Source of the DNA: Parietaria judaica
Lineage: Eukaryota; Streptophyta; Magnoliopsida; Rosales; Urticaceae
Reading direction: 5' to 3'
Assembly: GCA_954871525.1 (NCBI GenBank)
Contig: OX940866.1
Span: 14,283,001 to 14,347,000 of the forward strand
DNA: 64,000 nt
The notes under the pieces were generated by a model. The model had not been told where the DNA came from and made no database searches. It worked only from the letters and a program-made list of their open reading frames with translations. The translations under genes were made by a program, and so were the position numbers. Below are positions 1 through 8,555 of this stretch, one piece after another (the first letter of the stretch is position 1; every line of letters starts with the position of its first letter).

Positions 1-355
1 TATCTATAATTTAAATAATTATGACATGTTGGAGATAATTATTCGGCAATCAAAATGATTTCGATGGCAAGTGGATATTTGAAGTCAACACTACCGCTTT
101 AGCAGGTTGGTAATTATTTAATTATACCTAGATCCCAAAGCTTCAAATATGGATAATTTGCGACTCAAATTTTCAAAATAAGTTTTTAAATTTAACTTTT
201 AGCGGCTTAAGGTCTTAATGTTAATGTTTTCTTACAAATAGTAGATTGAGGTTAATTGCATCTTGTTAAATATCATGTGGTATTGTCATGTCACTTTATT
301 GTCACATTCTGAGTAAATTTTTATTAAAAAATAAAATAAATGTCATTTGACAATA
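1..355. other. AT-rich intergenic DNA, nothing recognised
   Basis: No open frame with coding character, no RNA gene and no structured repeat is visible here. The last five bases before the adjacent retrotransposon (356-360, GCAAT) are the left copy of its target-site duplication. Confidence 0.6.
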
Positions 356-360
356 GCAAT

Positions 361-1201
361 TGTTAATGCCGTTTTTGGATCAACATGAAAAGCGGCTCAT
401 AACTTCGTTTTGGGCCGGGCCCAATGACCGCGTGATGGCCACGATGGGCTTGAAGTTCCTTTCTTCGCCTTTGATATTCCGCCTCCGTTTCCGCTCCTGC
501 AAAGATAGTAAAAAACGTGAACTCCCGAGGAGGGCAGAGGGGGGGACCTCTGTCGCTCGCTCCGACGCTCAACATTAGTCGAGTACTTTATGATCGGGAA
601 GAGAGAATGGCGAGCAGAGGTTTTTTGGCTTGAGAAAGCTTACCGAAATGTGGTGGGGGGCTCTCGTATTTATAGAGAGCCTCGTGCGACCCCTAAGGGG
701 TCGTATCGACCCCTATTTAGGGGTCGTAAGGCACGATTTATGTTTTAGGGGTCGTAGCGACCCCTAATTGGGGGTCGTAAGGCACGGTTTATGTTTTAGG
801 GGTCGTAGCGACCCCTAAACCATGTTTTTATCTTTAGGGGTCGTAGCGACCCCTAATTAACCATGTTTTTATCTTTAGGGGTCGTAGCGACCCCTAATTA
901 GAGGTCGTAACGACCCCTAAAGGCATGCTTTATTTATTAGGGGTCACAGCGACCCCTAATTAGGGGTCGTAGCGACCCCTAAAGGCATGTTTTCGGAATA
1001 GATCCCGCATTAGTATTCCCGAGTCGATTTTGGGTTGACTTTATCGGGGCGGGTTTCATTGACTTTTCTGAGTCTGGTCAGAGTTGACTTTTTCGGGGCG
1101 GACCCGGATTGCCTTCGTGGGCCTTTGGCGTTTGAGCCTTTTTAAATGTGTTTATTGGGCTGGGCCTTAACATTTTTAGGCTCCGAAAAATACCCATAAC
1201 A
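361..1201 (-). repeat. LTR (3' LTR of the minus-strand element)
   Basis: This 841-bp repeat is nearly identical to 4530-5370. On the minus strand it contains a palindrome-rich U3 (about 982-686) followed by a TATA-like CTATAAATA (about 664-675). It ends in the TG/CA dinucleotides typical of LTRs. Confidence 0.92.
686..982. repeat. Array of short palindromes in LTR U3
   Basis: The perfect palindromic core AGGGGTCG...CGACCCCT recurs about eight times with spacers such as TAATT, AACCATG and GGCACGATTTATG. The same array is present in the other LTR at about 4855-5150. On the element's strand it lies immediately upstream of the TATA-like box, so it sits where an enhancer or upstream regulatory array would be. 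Each unit can form a hairpin in single-stranded nucleic acid. A regulatory role is inference. Confidence 0.8.
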
Positions 1202-1411
1202 TTAACCCCCCAGTTTCTTGGGAGATTTAATCTTGCGAGAAACTTTAAGTCCTCTTCTTGAAAATCGGTTGGTGCTCACGAAGAGCTTTATTTTCTCGGG
1301 CCGAGTCATCTCAGTCCAAATTTCGCGCCTTAGCGTCTTACTTTTCCGGTCTTTGCGCCTTAGCGTCTTATCTTTTAGTAATTTTGCCAAGTTTCGCACT
1401 TGAGCGTCTTA

Positions 1412-2010
1412 CTTCTCGGTCTTATTTTCTCTGAGTCGGCGGGATTACGATCTGGCTTTTCTCGGTCTTTATTGCCTGAGTCGGCGGGATTATGATCCCA
1501 CCTTTCTCAGTCTTTGTGCCTGTGTTAGCGGGATTAAGATCCGGCGTTTCTCGGTGTTTGTGCCTGAGTTAGCGGGATTAAGATCCGGCGTTTCTTGGTC
1601 TTTTGTGCCTGAGTCGGTGGGATTAAGATCCTGCCTTTCTCGGTCTTTATTGCTTGAGTCGGCGGGATTATGATCCGGCCTTTCTCGGTCTCTATTGCCT
1701 GAGTCGGCTGGATTAAGATCCAGCTTGTCTCGGTCTTTGTGCCTGAGTTAGCGGGATTATGATCCGGCGTTTCTCGGTCTTTTGTGCCTGAGTCGGTGGG
1801 ATAAAGATCCTGCATTTCTCGGTCTTTAATGCCTGAGTCGGCGGGATTAAGATCCGGCTTTTCTCGGTCTTTAACGCCTGAGTTGGCGGGATTAAGATCC
1901 AGCCTGTCTCGGTCTTATTTTGCCTGAGTCGGCGAGATTAAGATCCGGCCTTTCTCGGTCTTTTTTGCCTGAGTCGGTGGGATTAAAATCCTGCCTTTCT
2001 CGGTCTTTGA
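1412..2010. repeat. 45-bp minisatellite, ~13 units
   Basis: A unit of the form GAGTCGGCGGGATTA(A/T)GATC followed by CGGC(G/C)TTTCTCGGTCTTTNTGCCT repeats head to tail with point differences. It lies just inside the PPT end of the element, which is the 3' untranslated region in its own orientation. Tandem arrays at that place are known from plant gypsy elements. Because 45 is a multiple of three, the minus strand stays open through part of it; I regard that frame as an artefact. Confidence 0.85.
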
Positions 2011-2379
2011 ATCATGGTTTTGACAGCCTTATTTTCCGTGATTTGGATCATTGACGTCGTCTCCGTGACTCGGATCTTGACAGATGTTTTTCCCGTGATT
2101 TGGATACTTGACCGTCATTTTCCCCGTGATTTGGGTCGGGTCTTCGACGTCGTTCTCGTTGTTCGGATTTGAATCAATTTTACCGTGATTCGCTCTTCGG
2201 TCGTCATTATCGTTTGTCTTGGATCGAGTCTCTGACTTTGCTTCCGTGACTAAGACTTTGACCATTATTTTTCTCGTGACTCGGATCAGGTCTTCGACGT
2301 AGTTTTCGATATCGGATCTTGACCCCTTTTTTATGTCGGGCCGTCAACGTCGATTTTGTGATTCCTTATAATTATATAT

Positions 2380-2535
2380 ACATATTTTTGTACATATATG
2401 ATTTTTTTTTCTTTTATATATATAATGATTGTTTTTGTGTGTGTATATATATATAATTATATATATATGCCCTTGAGCTATACCCACGTTTAGCTTCTGA
2501 TTATATATATGAATATATATATATATATATATATA
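2380..2535. repeat. AT-rich microsatellite cluster in the LARD interior
   Basis: Repeated TATATA runs with interspersed GTGTGT, followed by a CT-rich stretch to about 2695. No coding is inferred. Confidence 0.8.
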
Positions 2536-3929
2536 TTCTTTTCTTTATCCTTTTCTCTTTTTTCTTTTCTTTGTCGAGGAGCATTCCACCGAAAGCTTCT
2601 CCATTTTTCTTTCTTTTTTCTTCTCTCCCTCCTTCGACCCTTCTCTCCTTTTCTCCTCCTTCGTTTTCTTTTCTTCCTCTTCTTCGTTTTCTTCAACACC
2701 GAGCACTCAATGCTTAACTTTCCTCGCCTCTCTATTGGGCCTCCATCTCTGGACGATGGCGAACCCCGACGAGCACCCATGGCGGGTTGGAAGGGCAGCG
2801 GCGGCGCTCACGGATGAGCACGGCGTCGGAGGCGATTCTTCGGGACCTCCATGGATTGGTGGAGGCTTAGGGGCGAGGAGTAGGCGTGAGGCGTTGCAGA
2901 CATGGGCAACGGTGGAGCCGTGCGCATCGACTTGGTTGGCGAGCCTTCGACGGTCCCGGCGATCGTGGTGGTGCACTGAGGATACGCAGATTCAGATTTG
3001 GGTTCGCTCGGGGAAGGTTTTTCGTCTTCAGGCGCACAGGAGGTCGCTCTGGCTTGGCGTGATTCAGGCGAGGGAGTTGGAGTTTTTTCGCCTCTTTCCG
3101 TTCGCGAGGGGAGGAGCTACGGCGGCGCTGGATCGCTGGGATTTTGTGATGGCGCAAAGGACTCGCCTCCGGTGGTGGCTGCTCGTCGAGGAGCAGTGGC
3201 TTTGTGCTCGGAGTTGTGAGCTTCCGGCGATGGCGATGGCGATGGAGCTTTCCTTGCCCTGATTTTACGCGGAAAGAGGCGCGACAGCAGTGGTGGGCCG
3301 CTGGACTCCCGGGGCAGTATGGTGGAGCCGTCTCTGGCGACGGCGGCACTTGGAGTATCCCTCGCCGGAACCTTCACGCGGGGGAACGAGAGTTGAGCTC
3401 AGACGACCTTTTGATGTGATTTCATAGGTGAACTTCAATCGGGCAGCGGTGTTGGCCGATTACTCCGGGGATTGGGCGGCTTTCCGGAAGTCTTGTCGGA
3501 AGTGCGTGGCTTGTTTCCCGATTTGCGAGCTTGTTCGTTTGAGGCGACCGGAGAGTCATCCAATGGAGAGCACACAATTGTCGTTTGTTTCCGTCAATGT
3601 ATATGTTTATAAACATTAAGGAAGAACGTTCTATGGAAATTCCAAGTAATTGATTGTGCAGCCTCTTTCCTGTAAAAATCCGATTTAGGGATGCTTGAGG
3701 AATTTTCAGGTACTTGCTCGGGAGTCGATTTTGCGAATGGGTCATGTCCGAGAGCTGATCGAGATTGAACTTGTAGGTAGTTGTTCGATGATTGAGAGCG
3801 AGGCTTGAGGTCGATCTTAAGGCCGTTCTCCGTGGAGAGCCGTTGTCGTGCCTCCGAGTTTTTCGTGTTACGCCAGTTCCGAGTCTTGTCTCTTTGCTCC
3901 AGTCGGATACCTGTTTTTGCCGAGGACTT

Positions 3930-4370
3930 CCTTTGCTATGGCGTTGAATTCTTTAGCGCACGATGGATCGCCGATGGCGAACGTGGGGGATTACTTGCGA
4001 CAGATGGATCCAGGGTCTTGGATTTTTGCTCTCGCCGAGCTCCCCGTCTTTGCCGAGGACCTCCTTTGCGATGGCTTTGACTCCTTAGCGCGATTTGGAT
4101 TGCCTTTATTCCTTAAGCGCGTAGTGGATCACCGGTGGCGAATACGAGGTTACATGCGACGGTGGCTCCGGCGTCTTGGCTTTTCGCTCTCACCGGGCTC
4201 TCGTTTTGTCTATGACCTCCTAAGCGATGACGTCGATTCCTTAAGCGCGCGGTGGATCGTCGGTGGCGAGCGCGAGGTTAATTGCGATGATGGCTCCGGT
4301 CTTGGCTTTTTTGCTCCCGCCGGGCTCCTGTCTTTGCCGAGAACCTCCTATGCGATGGCGTTAATTCCTT
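3930..4370. repeat. ~130-155 bp tandem repeat, three units plus a partial
   Basis: Units start at about 3930, 4063, 4219 and 4347 with CCT(T/A)(T/A)GC(G/T)ATG(G/A)CG. Each contains GGATCNNCGGTGGCGA-like and CTTGGNTTTTNGCTC blocks. The array lies in the 5' leader of the minus-strand element, close to its primer-binding site. Confidence 0.7.
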
Positions 4371-4509
4371 AAGCGTCTTCGTCAACTAAGCATATTTTAT
4401 CGCCTAAGCGCTTTCGCCATATATGCTCCTTTTCCTGCATGCCTAAGTAGTGGAGAATGAATTTGAATAAAATTTTGCTGGCGGGACTCCGAGGTTGAAC
4501 TTGTCGGGC

Positions 4510-4529
4510 CCCCTCCTTCTAGCGCCAAA
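4510..4529 (-). other. Primer-binding site of the LARD-like element
   Basis: Read on the minus strand, the bases directly after the LTR are TTTGGCGCTAGAAGGAGG, a TGGCGC-type primer-binding site common in plant Ty3/gypsy elements. This fixes the orientation of the element. Confidence 0.75.
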
Positions 4530-5370
4530 TGTTAATGCCGTTTTTGGATCAACATGAAAAGCGGCCCATAACTTCGTTTTGGGCCGGGCCCAATGACCGC
4601 GCGATGGCCACGATGGGCTTGAAGTTCCTTTCTTCGCCTTTGATATTCCGCCTCCGTTTCCGCTCCTACAAAGATAGTAAAAAACGTGAACTCCCGAGGA
4701 GGGCAGAGGGGGGGACCTCTGTCACTTGCTCCGACGCTCAACATTAGTCGAGTACTTTATGATCGGGAAGAGAGAATGGCGAGCAGAGGTTTTTTGGCTT
4801 GAGAAAGCTTACCGAAATGTGGTGGGGGGCTCTCGTATTTATAGAGAGCCTCGTGCGACCCCTAAGGGGTCGTATCGACCCCTATTTAGGGGTCGTAAGG
4901 CACGATTTATGTTTTAGGGGTCGTAGCGACCCCTAATTGGGGGTCGTAAGGCACGGTTTATGTTTTAGGGGTCGTTGCGACCCCTAAACCATGTTTTTAT
5001 CTTTAGGGGTCGTAGCGACCCCTAATTAACCATGTTTTTATCTTTAGGGGTCGTAGCGACCCCTAATTAGGGGTCGTAACGCCCCCTAAAGGCATGCTTT
5101 ATTTATTAGGGATCACAGCGACCCTTAATTAGGGGTCGTAGCGACCCCTAAAGGCATGTTTTCGGAATAGATCCCGCATTAGTAGTCCCGAGTCGATTTT
5201 GGGTTGACTTTATCGGGGCGGGTTTCATTGACTTTTCTGAGTCTGGTCAGAGTTGACTTTTTCGGGGCGGACCCGAATTGCCTTCGTGGGCCTTTGGCGT
5301 TTGAGCCTTTTTAAATGTGTTTATTGGGCTGGGCCTTAACATTTTTAGGCTCCGAAAAATACCCATAACA
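4530..5370 (-). repeat. LTR (5' LTR of the minus-strand element)
   Basis: Second copy of the 841-bp repeat, followed at 5371 by the right copy of the GCAAT duplication. Differences from the left LTR include positions in the palindrome array, such as GGTCGTTGCG in place of GGTCGTAGCG. Confidence 0.92.
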
Positions 5371-5619
5371 GCAATGCTAAGTTTGCCGTGGTACTTAACA
5401 GTCAACTCTAAACAGTTATATTGGGCATATTTATGTTAGAAACTTTAGTCGTAAAAAAATAAATTTAAAAACTTGTCGGTAAGAAATGGGCGAGTTTGAA
5501 GACTTAAGCCGCAAATTTTCACGACTAAAAAACTCAAATATATCTCAACTAAAATCATAAAGCTAAGGAATTGATGCATGAAAATTGGAAATTAATAAAC
5601 GTAGAATCAAGGACATAAA

Positions 5620-6936
5620 CTAAATAACAATTGCGGGATTAATAGACGCAAATGCGAGAAGCTCGGGATTTGCTTGGAAATGGCTCATCTCTTCCTCACC
5701 CAACCACAGAGCCACCTCCATTCCTTCACCATCTCTCGCATCCATCATCGCACAACAGTTCTTAGCGTCTGCAATGTCAGGGATGCATATCCACACCGGC
5801 TTTCCCCTTCCGAAATCCGCCTCGTACAGCGGAAACCTACACCAGCTGGAGGCCGCGAACTGCTGATCATCACCCGCGTCCTCGTCTTTCCTCGTCGACA
5901 TCTCTCCGACTATGGCCATAAGCTTTTCGGGTGGAAACCCTTCGCTCCACGTAGCTTTTAGCTCGTCGATTCCCTTCGCGAGGAGTCCGGCCAGGTCTTT
6001 CAGCTCGGTTCCGTCCGCTTCGGTCTTACCTTGGAAGAACCATAGGAAGTTTCCGACCGAGTTTTCCGGCAAGCACGGGTTCATCCTCTTCCTTAAGTTC
6101 ACGGTCTGAATGAAAGAGTATTTACGTTTGGATACGGACGACGAGGCCTTGCTCAAGCATTTCCAGATCAGCGCCGAGACGGCCTCCACGCGCGTCGGGT
6201 TTCGCGCGGTCGAGTCACTGCCTAGTTTCGACCTGAGAGCTTTGATTTGTTCCTTGTGAAAGACCAGTCTCCGGAGTTCGATCTTCTCGTTCGCATCGGG
6301 AGCCTTGCGAGGATCCACGAACGAGATGAACGATTTCAACGGAGGGAAGATCGACGCTGAAGATATAAACCGCGGAATCAACTGCTGTTCGGTCTCGGCT
6401 TTCGACGCTGCGGAGGCCCAGGAGTTGAGGAACGTGCTCAGAGTGGAGGCGTCCCCGGCTTTGTGCGACAAGCAAACTCCGATCGCCAAGCCACCGCAGT
6501 CGAAGAAGTTGGCCCTGACGAGCAGGAGAGGGCTGCTGATCAGCGGCGCTTCTCTCGGGAACCGATGAAGGGGAGCGAGCTCCACGAGCGTAGCGGAGTC
6601 GGGATTCGTCAGGATCGCCGACAAGGGACGGTTGACTTTCGTCGTTACGAAGTCAGCTCCGTCGTCGCTGCAGTCGATGGAGAGGTTGTCTGCGAGCCTC
6701 CCGGCAAAATGGTGGAACCTTGTTAGGGTCTGGGACAAGGAGTTTACCAGGAGCTGGGATGTCTGAGATATGGTCGTTGAGTGTGTCGTGTTGTTGGGAT
6801 AGAAGAGGAGTACTGGAACTGGATCCACTATGCAGATTTGATCGAGAAAGGAGAGTTGGTATGTTCGAAGGTTGTTCGGAGTTGGAGACGAGGGTTTCAC
6901 GGTTTCAGTATTGATGATCTCAATCTTCATCGCCAT
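5620..6936 (-). CDS. BAHD acyltransferase (vinorine synthase-like clade)
   Basis: Single-exon gene of 438 codons, the usual BAHD length of 430-460. The catalytic HxxxD motif is present as HKAGD (residues 158-162 from the MAMKIE start); its His is the general base for acyl-CoA-dependent transfer to a hydroxyl or amine. The structural motif DFGWG appears as DFGRG (374-378), with Arg replacing the usual Trp. The N-terminus (KIEIINTETVKPSSPTP) and the absence of introns fit the clade of alkaloid and ester-forming enzymes. I chose the ATG at 6936. An in-frame ATG at 6969 would add only a Leu-Ser run encoded by a GA microsatellite that is more likely 5' UTR; an ATG at 6930 is also possible. The substrate cannot be told from sequence. 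The frame is intact, and the enzyme is expected to be cytosolic. Confidence 0.9.
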   Translation of the reverse strand: MAMKIEIINTETVKPSSPTPNNLRTYQLSFLDQICIVDPVPVLLFYPNNTTHSTTISQTSQLLVNSLSQTLTRFHHFAGRLADNLSIDCSDDGADFVTTKVNRPLSAILTNPDSATLVELAPLHRFPREAPLISSPLLLVRANFFDCGGLAIGVCLSHKAGDASTLSTFLNSWASAASKAETEQQLIPRFISSASIFPPLKSFISFVDPRKAPDANEKIELRRLVFHKEQIKALRSKLGSDSTARNPTRVEAVSALIWKCLSKASSSVSKRKYSFIQTVNLRKRMNPCLPENSVGNFLWFFQGKTEADGTELKDLAGLLAKGIDELKATWSEGFPPEKLMAIVGEMSTRKDEDAGDDQQFAASSWCRFPLYEADFGRGKPVWICIPDIADAKNCCAMMDARDGEGMEVALWLGEEEMSHFQANPELLAFASINPAIVI

Positions 6937-6968
6937 TGTTGAGAGAGAGAGAGAGAGAGAGAGAGGCA
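6937..6968. repeat. GA/CT microsatellite at the BAHD 5' end
   Basis: An uninterrupted GA run of about 14 repeats lies directly upstream of the chosen BAHD start codon, in its presumed 5' UTR. It creates a spurious in-frame N-terminal Leu-Ser extension. Confidence 0.85.
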
Positions 6969-7090
6969 CTTGTCTTAATTAGGTTGAGCTGAAATAGCGA
7001 AGCATGTCTCTACTAGTGGAAGACTTGGTCGTTGAATTTCTTTTGTTGCTTTTTTATTTAAGAGAGAATTAACTAACCACGTTCACATCT

Positions 7091-7880
7091 CACCTAAAAG
7101 CAACGTGAAAGTTAAATAAAGTATCCTTAATGCTATCTTTTTTCTCTACTATGTATATCTTTCTTTACTCTTTAAGTTCCTTATTCTTTCTTTATACGAT
7201 TTTTAACTATCCAAAACAAAGCAAAGATAGTGTTTTTTTTTTTTGATAGCTGAATATTTTACCCTCGGTGGTGTTGGTTAGTCAACACTACATGGCATTC
7301 GATTGACTTTCACGTGACAATCGAATGACATTGCATCATTATGTGACTTCCACGTAACACTATTAATACAGTATTGAGTATTAATTTTTGTCATTTTTTT
7401 TTACTTTAGACGTATATATACCGCCCTTATTGACCGAAGGATTCATGATACCATAATAGAAGCAAATCATGACATGATCTTGAGCCTTTATTTTTTATTA
7501 TTATGCTCTTTTATTTTATTATTTATTCACCGAATCACCTAAAAACAATGTGAAAGTAAAATAATATATATAAAAAAAAAACCTTAATGCTATCCTTCTC
7601 AATTATATCTCTTTTTTCTCACTATTTCCCCACTGTTAAGCTTTTTTTCTTTACTTATACGACTTTTAACGACCCAAAACAAAACAACAACAAAATGATA
7701 AAATAATTTGTTTAAGAGCTTTTCCATAGCCAAATATTTTAACCTATGTTAGTCAACACCACTTACGTGACAATTAAGTGATGCCATTACGTAAAAGTCA
7801 ACCGAACACTACAAAGACCAAAAATTAGTATTAGTGTCATCATTTTTGGATTTTGGACCCATACCGCCTCTGAAGACCAA
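7091..7880. repeat. ~445-bp diverged tandem duplication upstream of the BAHD gene
   Basis: Two copies start at about 7091 and 7536 with CACCTAAAA(G/A)CAA(C/T)GTGAAAGT. They share in order CCTTAATGCTATC, ATACGA(T/C)TTTTAAC, CAAAACAAA, AATATTTTA(C/A)CCT, GTTAGTCAACAC and ATACCGCC. The copies differ by substitutions and small indels. They occupy the probable promoter side of the minus-strand BAHD gene. No open frame is present. Confidence 0.7.
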
Positions 7881-7910
7881 AAATTAAGCTTTTTTGCCTC
7901 ATTTTCCGGT

Positions 7911-8379
7911 GGGTTAATGACGTCAAAAATACCTAAAATTTGGTCAAAGAATTCCTCATGTACCTAAAGTTTAAAAATGGTAGCAAAAATACCCAAAGTC
8001 GCATTTGGGGAGTTGACCACTCCATTCTAATAACGCCGTTAACTTACCCGTTAACTTTGGCTACGTGGACAAATGTGAGTTGCTGACATAATAATTTTAG
8101 CCACGTGGACGAGCTCACATAAGCCTCGTTTACGACAAAACAACGAATCAAACCCCTAATTAATACTATTTAACACAACTAATTGAACCCCTAATGATTA
8201 CACTTAACAAAACAGATTTGTCCACGTGGCCAGAGTTGATGAGTAAGTTAACGGCGTTACGAGAATGGAGTGGTCAACTCTCCAAATGTGACTTTTGGTA
8301 TTTTTGCAACTACTTTTAACCTTTGGGTACGCGAGAGGTTCCTTGACTAAACTTTGGATATTTTCACCGGCATTAACCC
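7911..8379. mobile_element. Foldback / MITE-like element with ~180-bp inverted repeats
   Basis: The left arm starts GGGTTAATGACGTCAAAAATACC, and the right arm ends CATTAACCC and is its imperfect inverse complement. Both arms share blocks for AGTTGACCACTCCATTC, AACGCCGTTAACTTA and CCACGTGGACAAAT. The arms surround about 100 bp of centre (8110-8210). Flanking bases ATTTTCCGGT and ATTTCCCCAT agree at 7 of 10 positions, a possible eroded Mutator-type duplication. It ends about 175 bp upstream of the ETFQO start codon. Confidence 0.7.
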
Positions 8380-8555
8380 ATTTCCCCATTAAAACACTAC
8401 AAACATAAGTTATTTTCGCCGCAAATAACTCTATTATTTAAAATGATCCAACTTTGCCACTCTTTCTTACGTTCACGTCTCTCTGTCCTCTCAGACACAT
8501 CGCTCTTCAGTGTAACGTTTTCATTTCTCAACTCAAGGTTTCTTTCAATTCAACC

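Larger units (their letters stand above)
361..5370 (-). mobile_element. Non-autonomous LTR retrotransposon (LARD-like), complete with TSD
   Basis: Two 841-bp direct repeats (361-1201 and 4530-5370) begin TGTTAATG and end CCATAACA. They bracket a 3.3-kb interior and are flanked by the 5-bp duplication GCAAT (356-360 and 5371-5375). Orientation is minus: a primer-binding site of the TTTGGCGCTAGAAGGAGG type abuts the right LTR, and a purine-rich tract (reverse strand AACTGGGGGG) abuts the left LTR. By eye about 12 of 841 LTR positions differ, roughly 1.4%, so the insertion is young. No gag or pol domain is recognisable. The interior holds two tandem-repeat arrays and a GC-rich stretch, so the element must use proteins supplied in trans. 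Lineage is inferred only as probably Ty3/gypsy, from the primer-binding site. Confidence 0.9.

Noticed and set aside
1534..1815. Minus-strand open frame encoding 15-residue repeats
   Set aside because: It is only the 45-bp minisatellite read in a frame that happens to lack stops; the unit length is a multiple of three and the frame closes where units mutate.
2735..3349. GC-rich open frames on both strands in the LARD interior
   Set aside because: No domain, Arg/Pro/Ser-rich composition expected from GC-rich non-coding DNA, and frames open on both strands at once.
8204..8389. 61-codon minus-strand ORF upstream of ETFQO
   Set aside because: It lies wholly inside the right arm of the foldback element.
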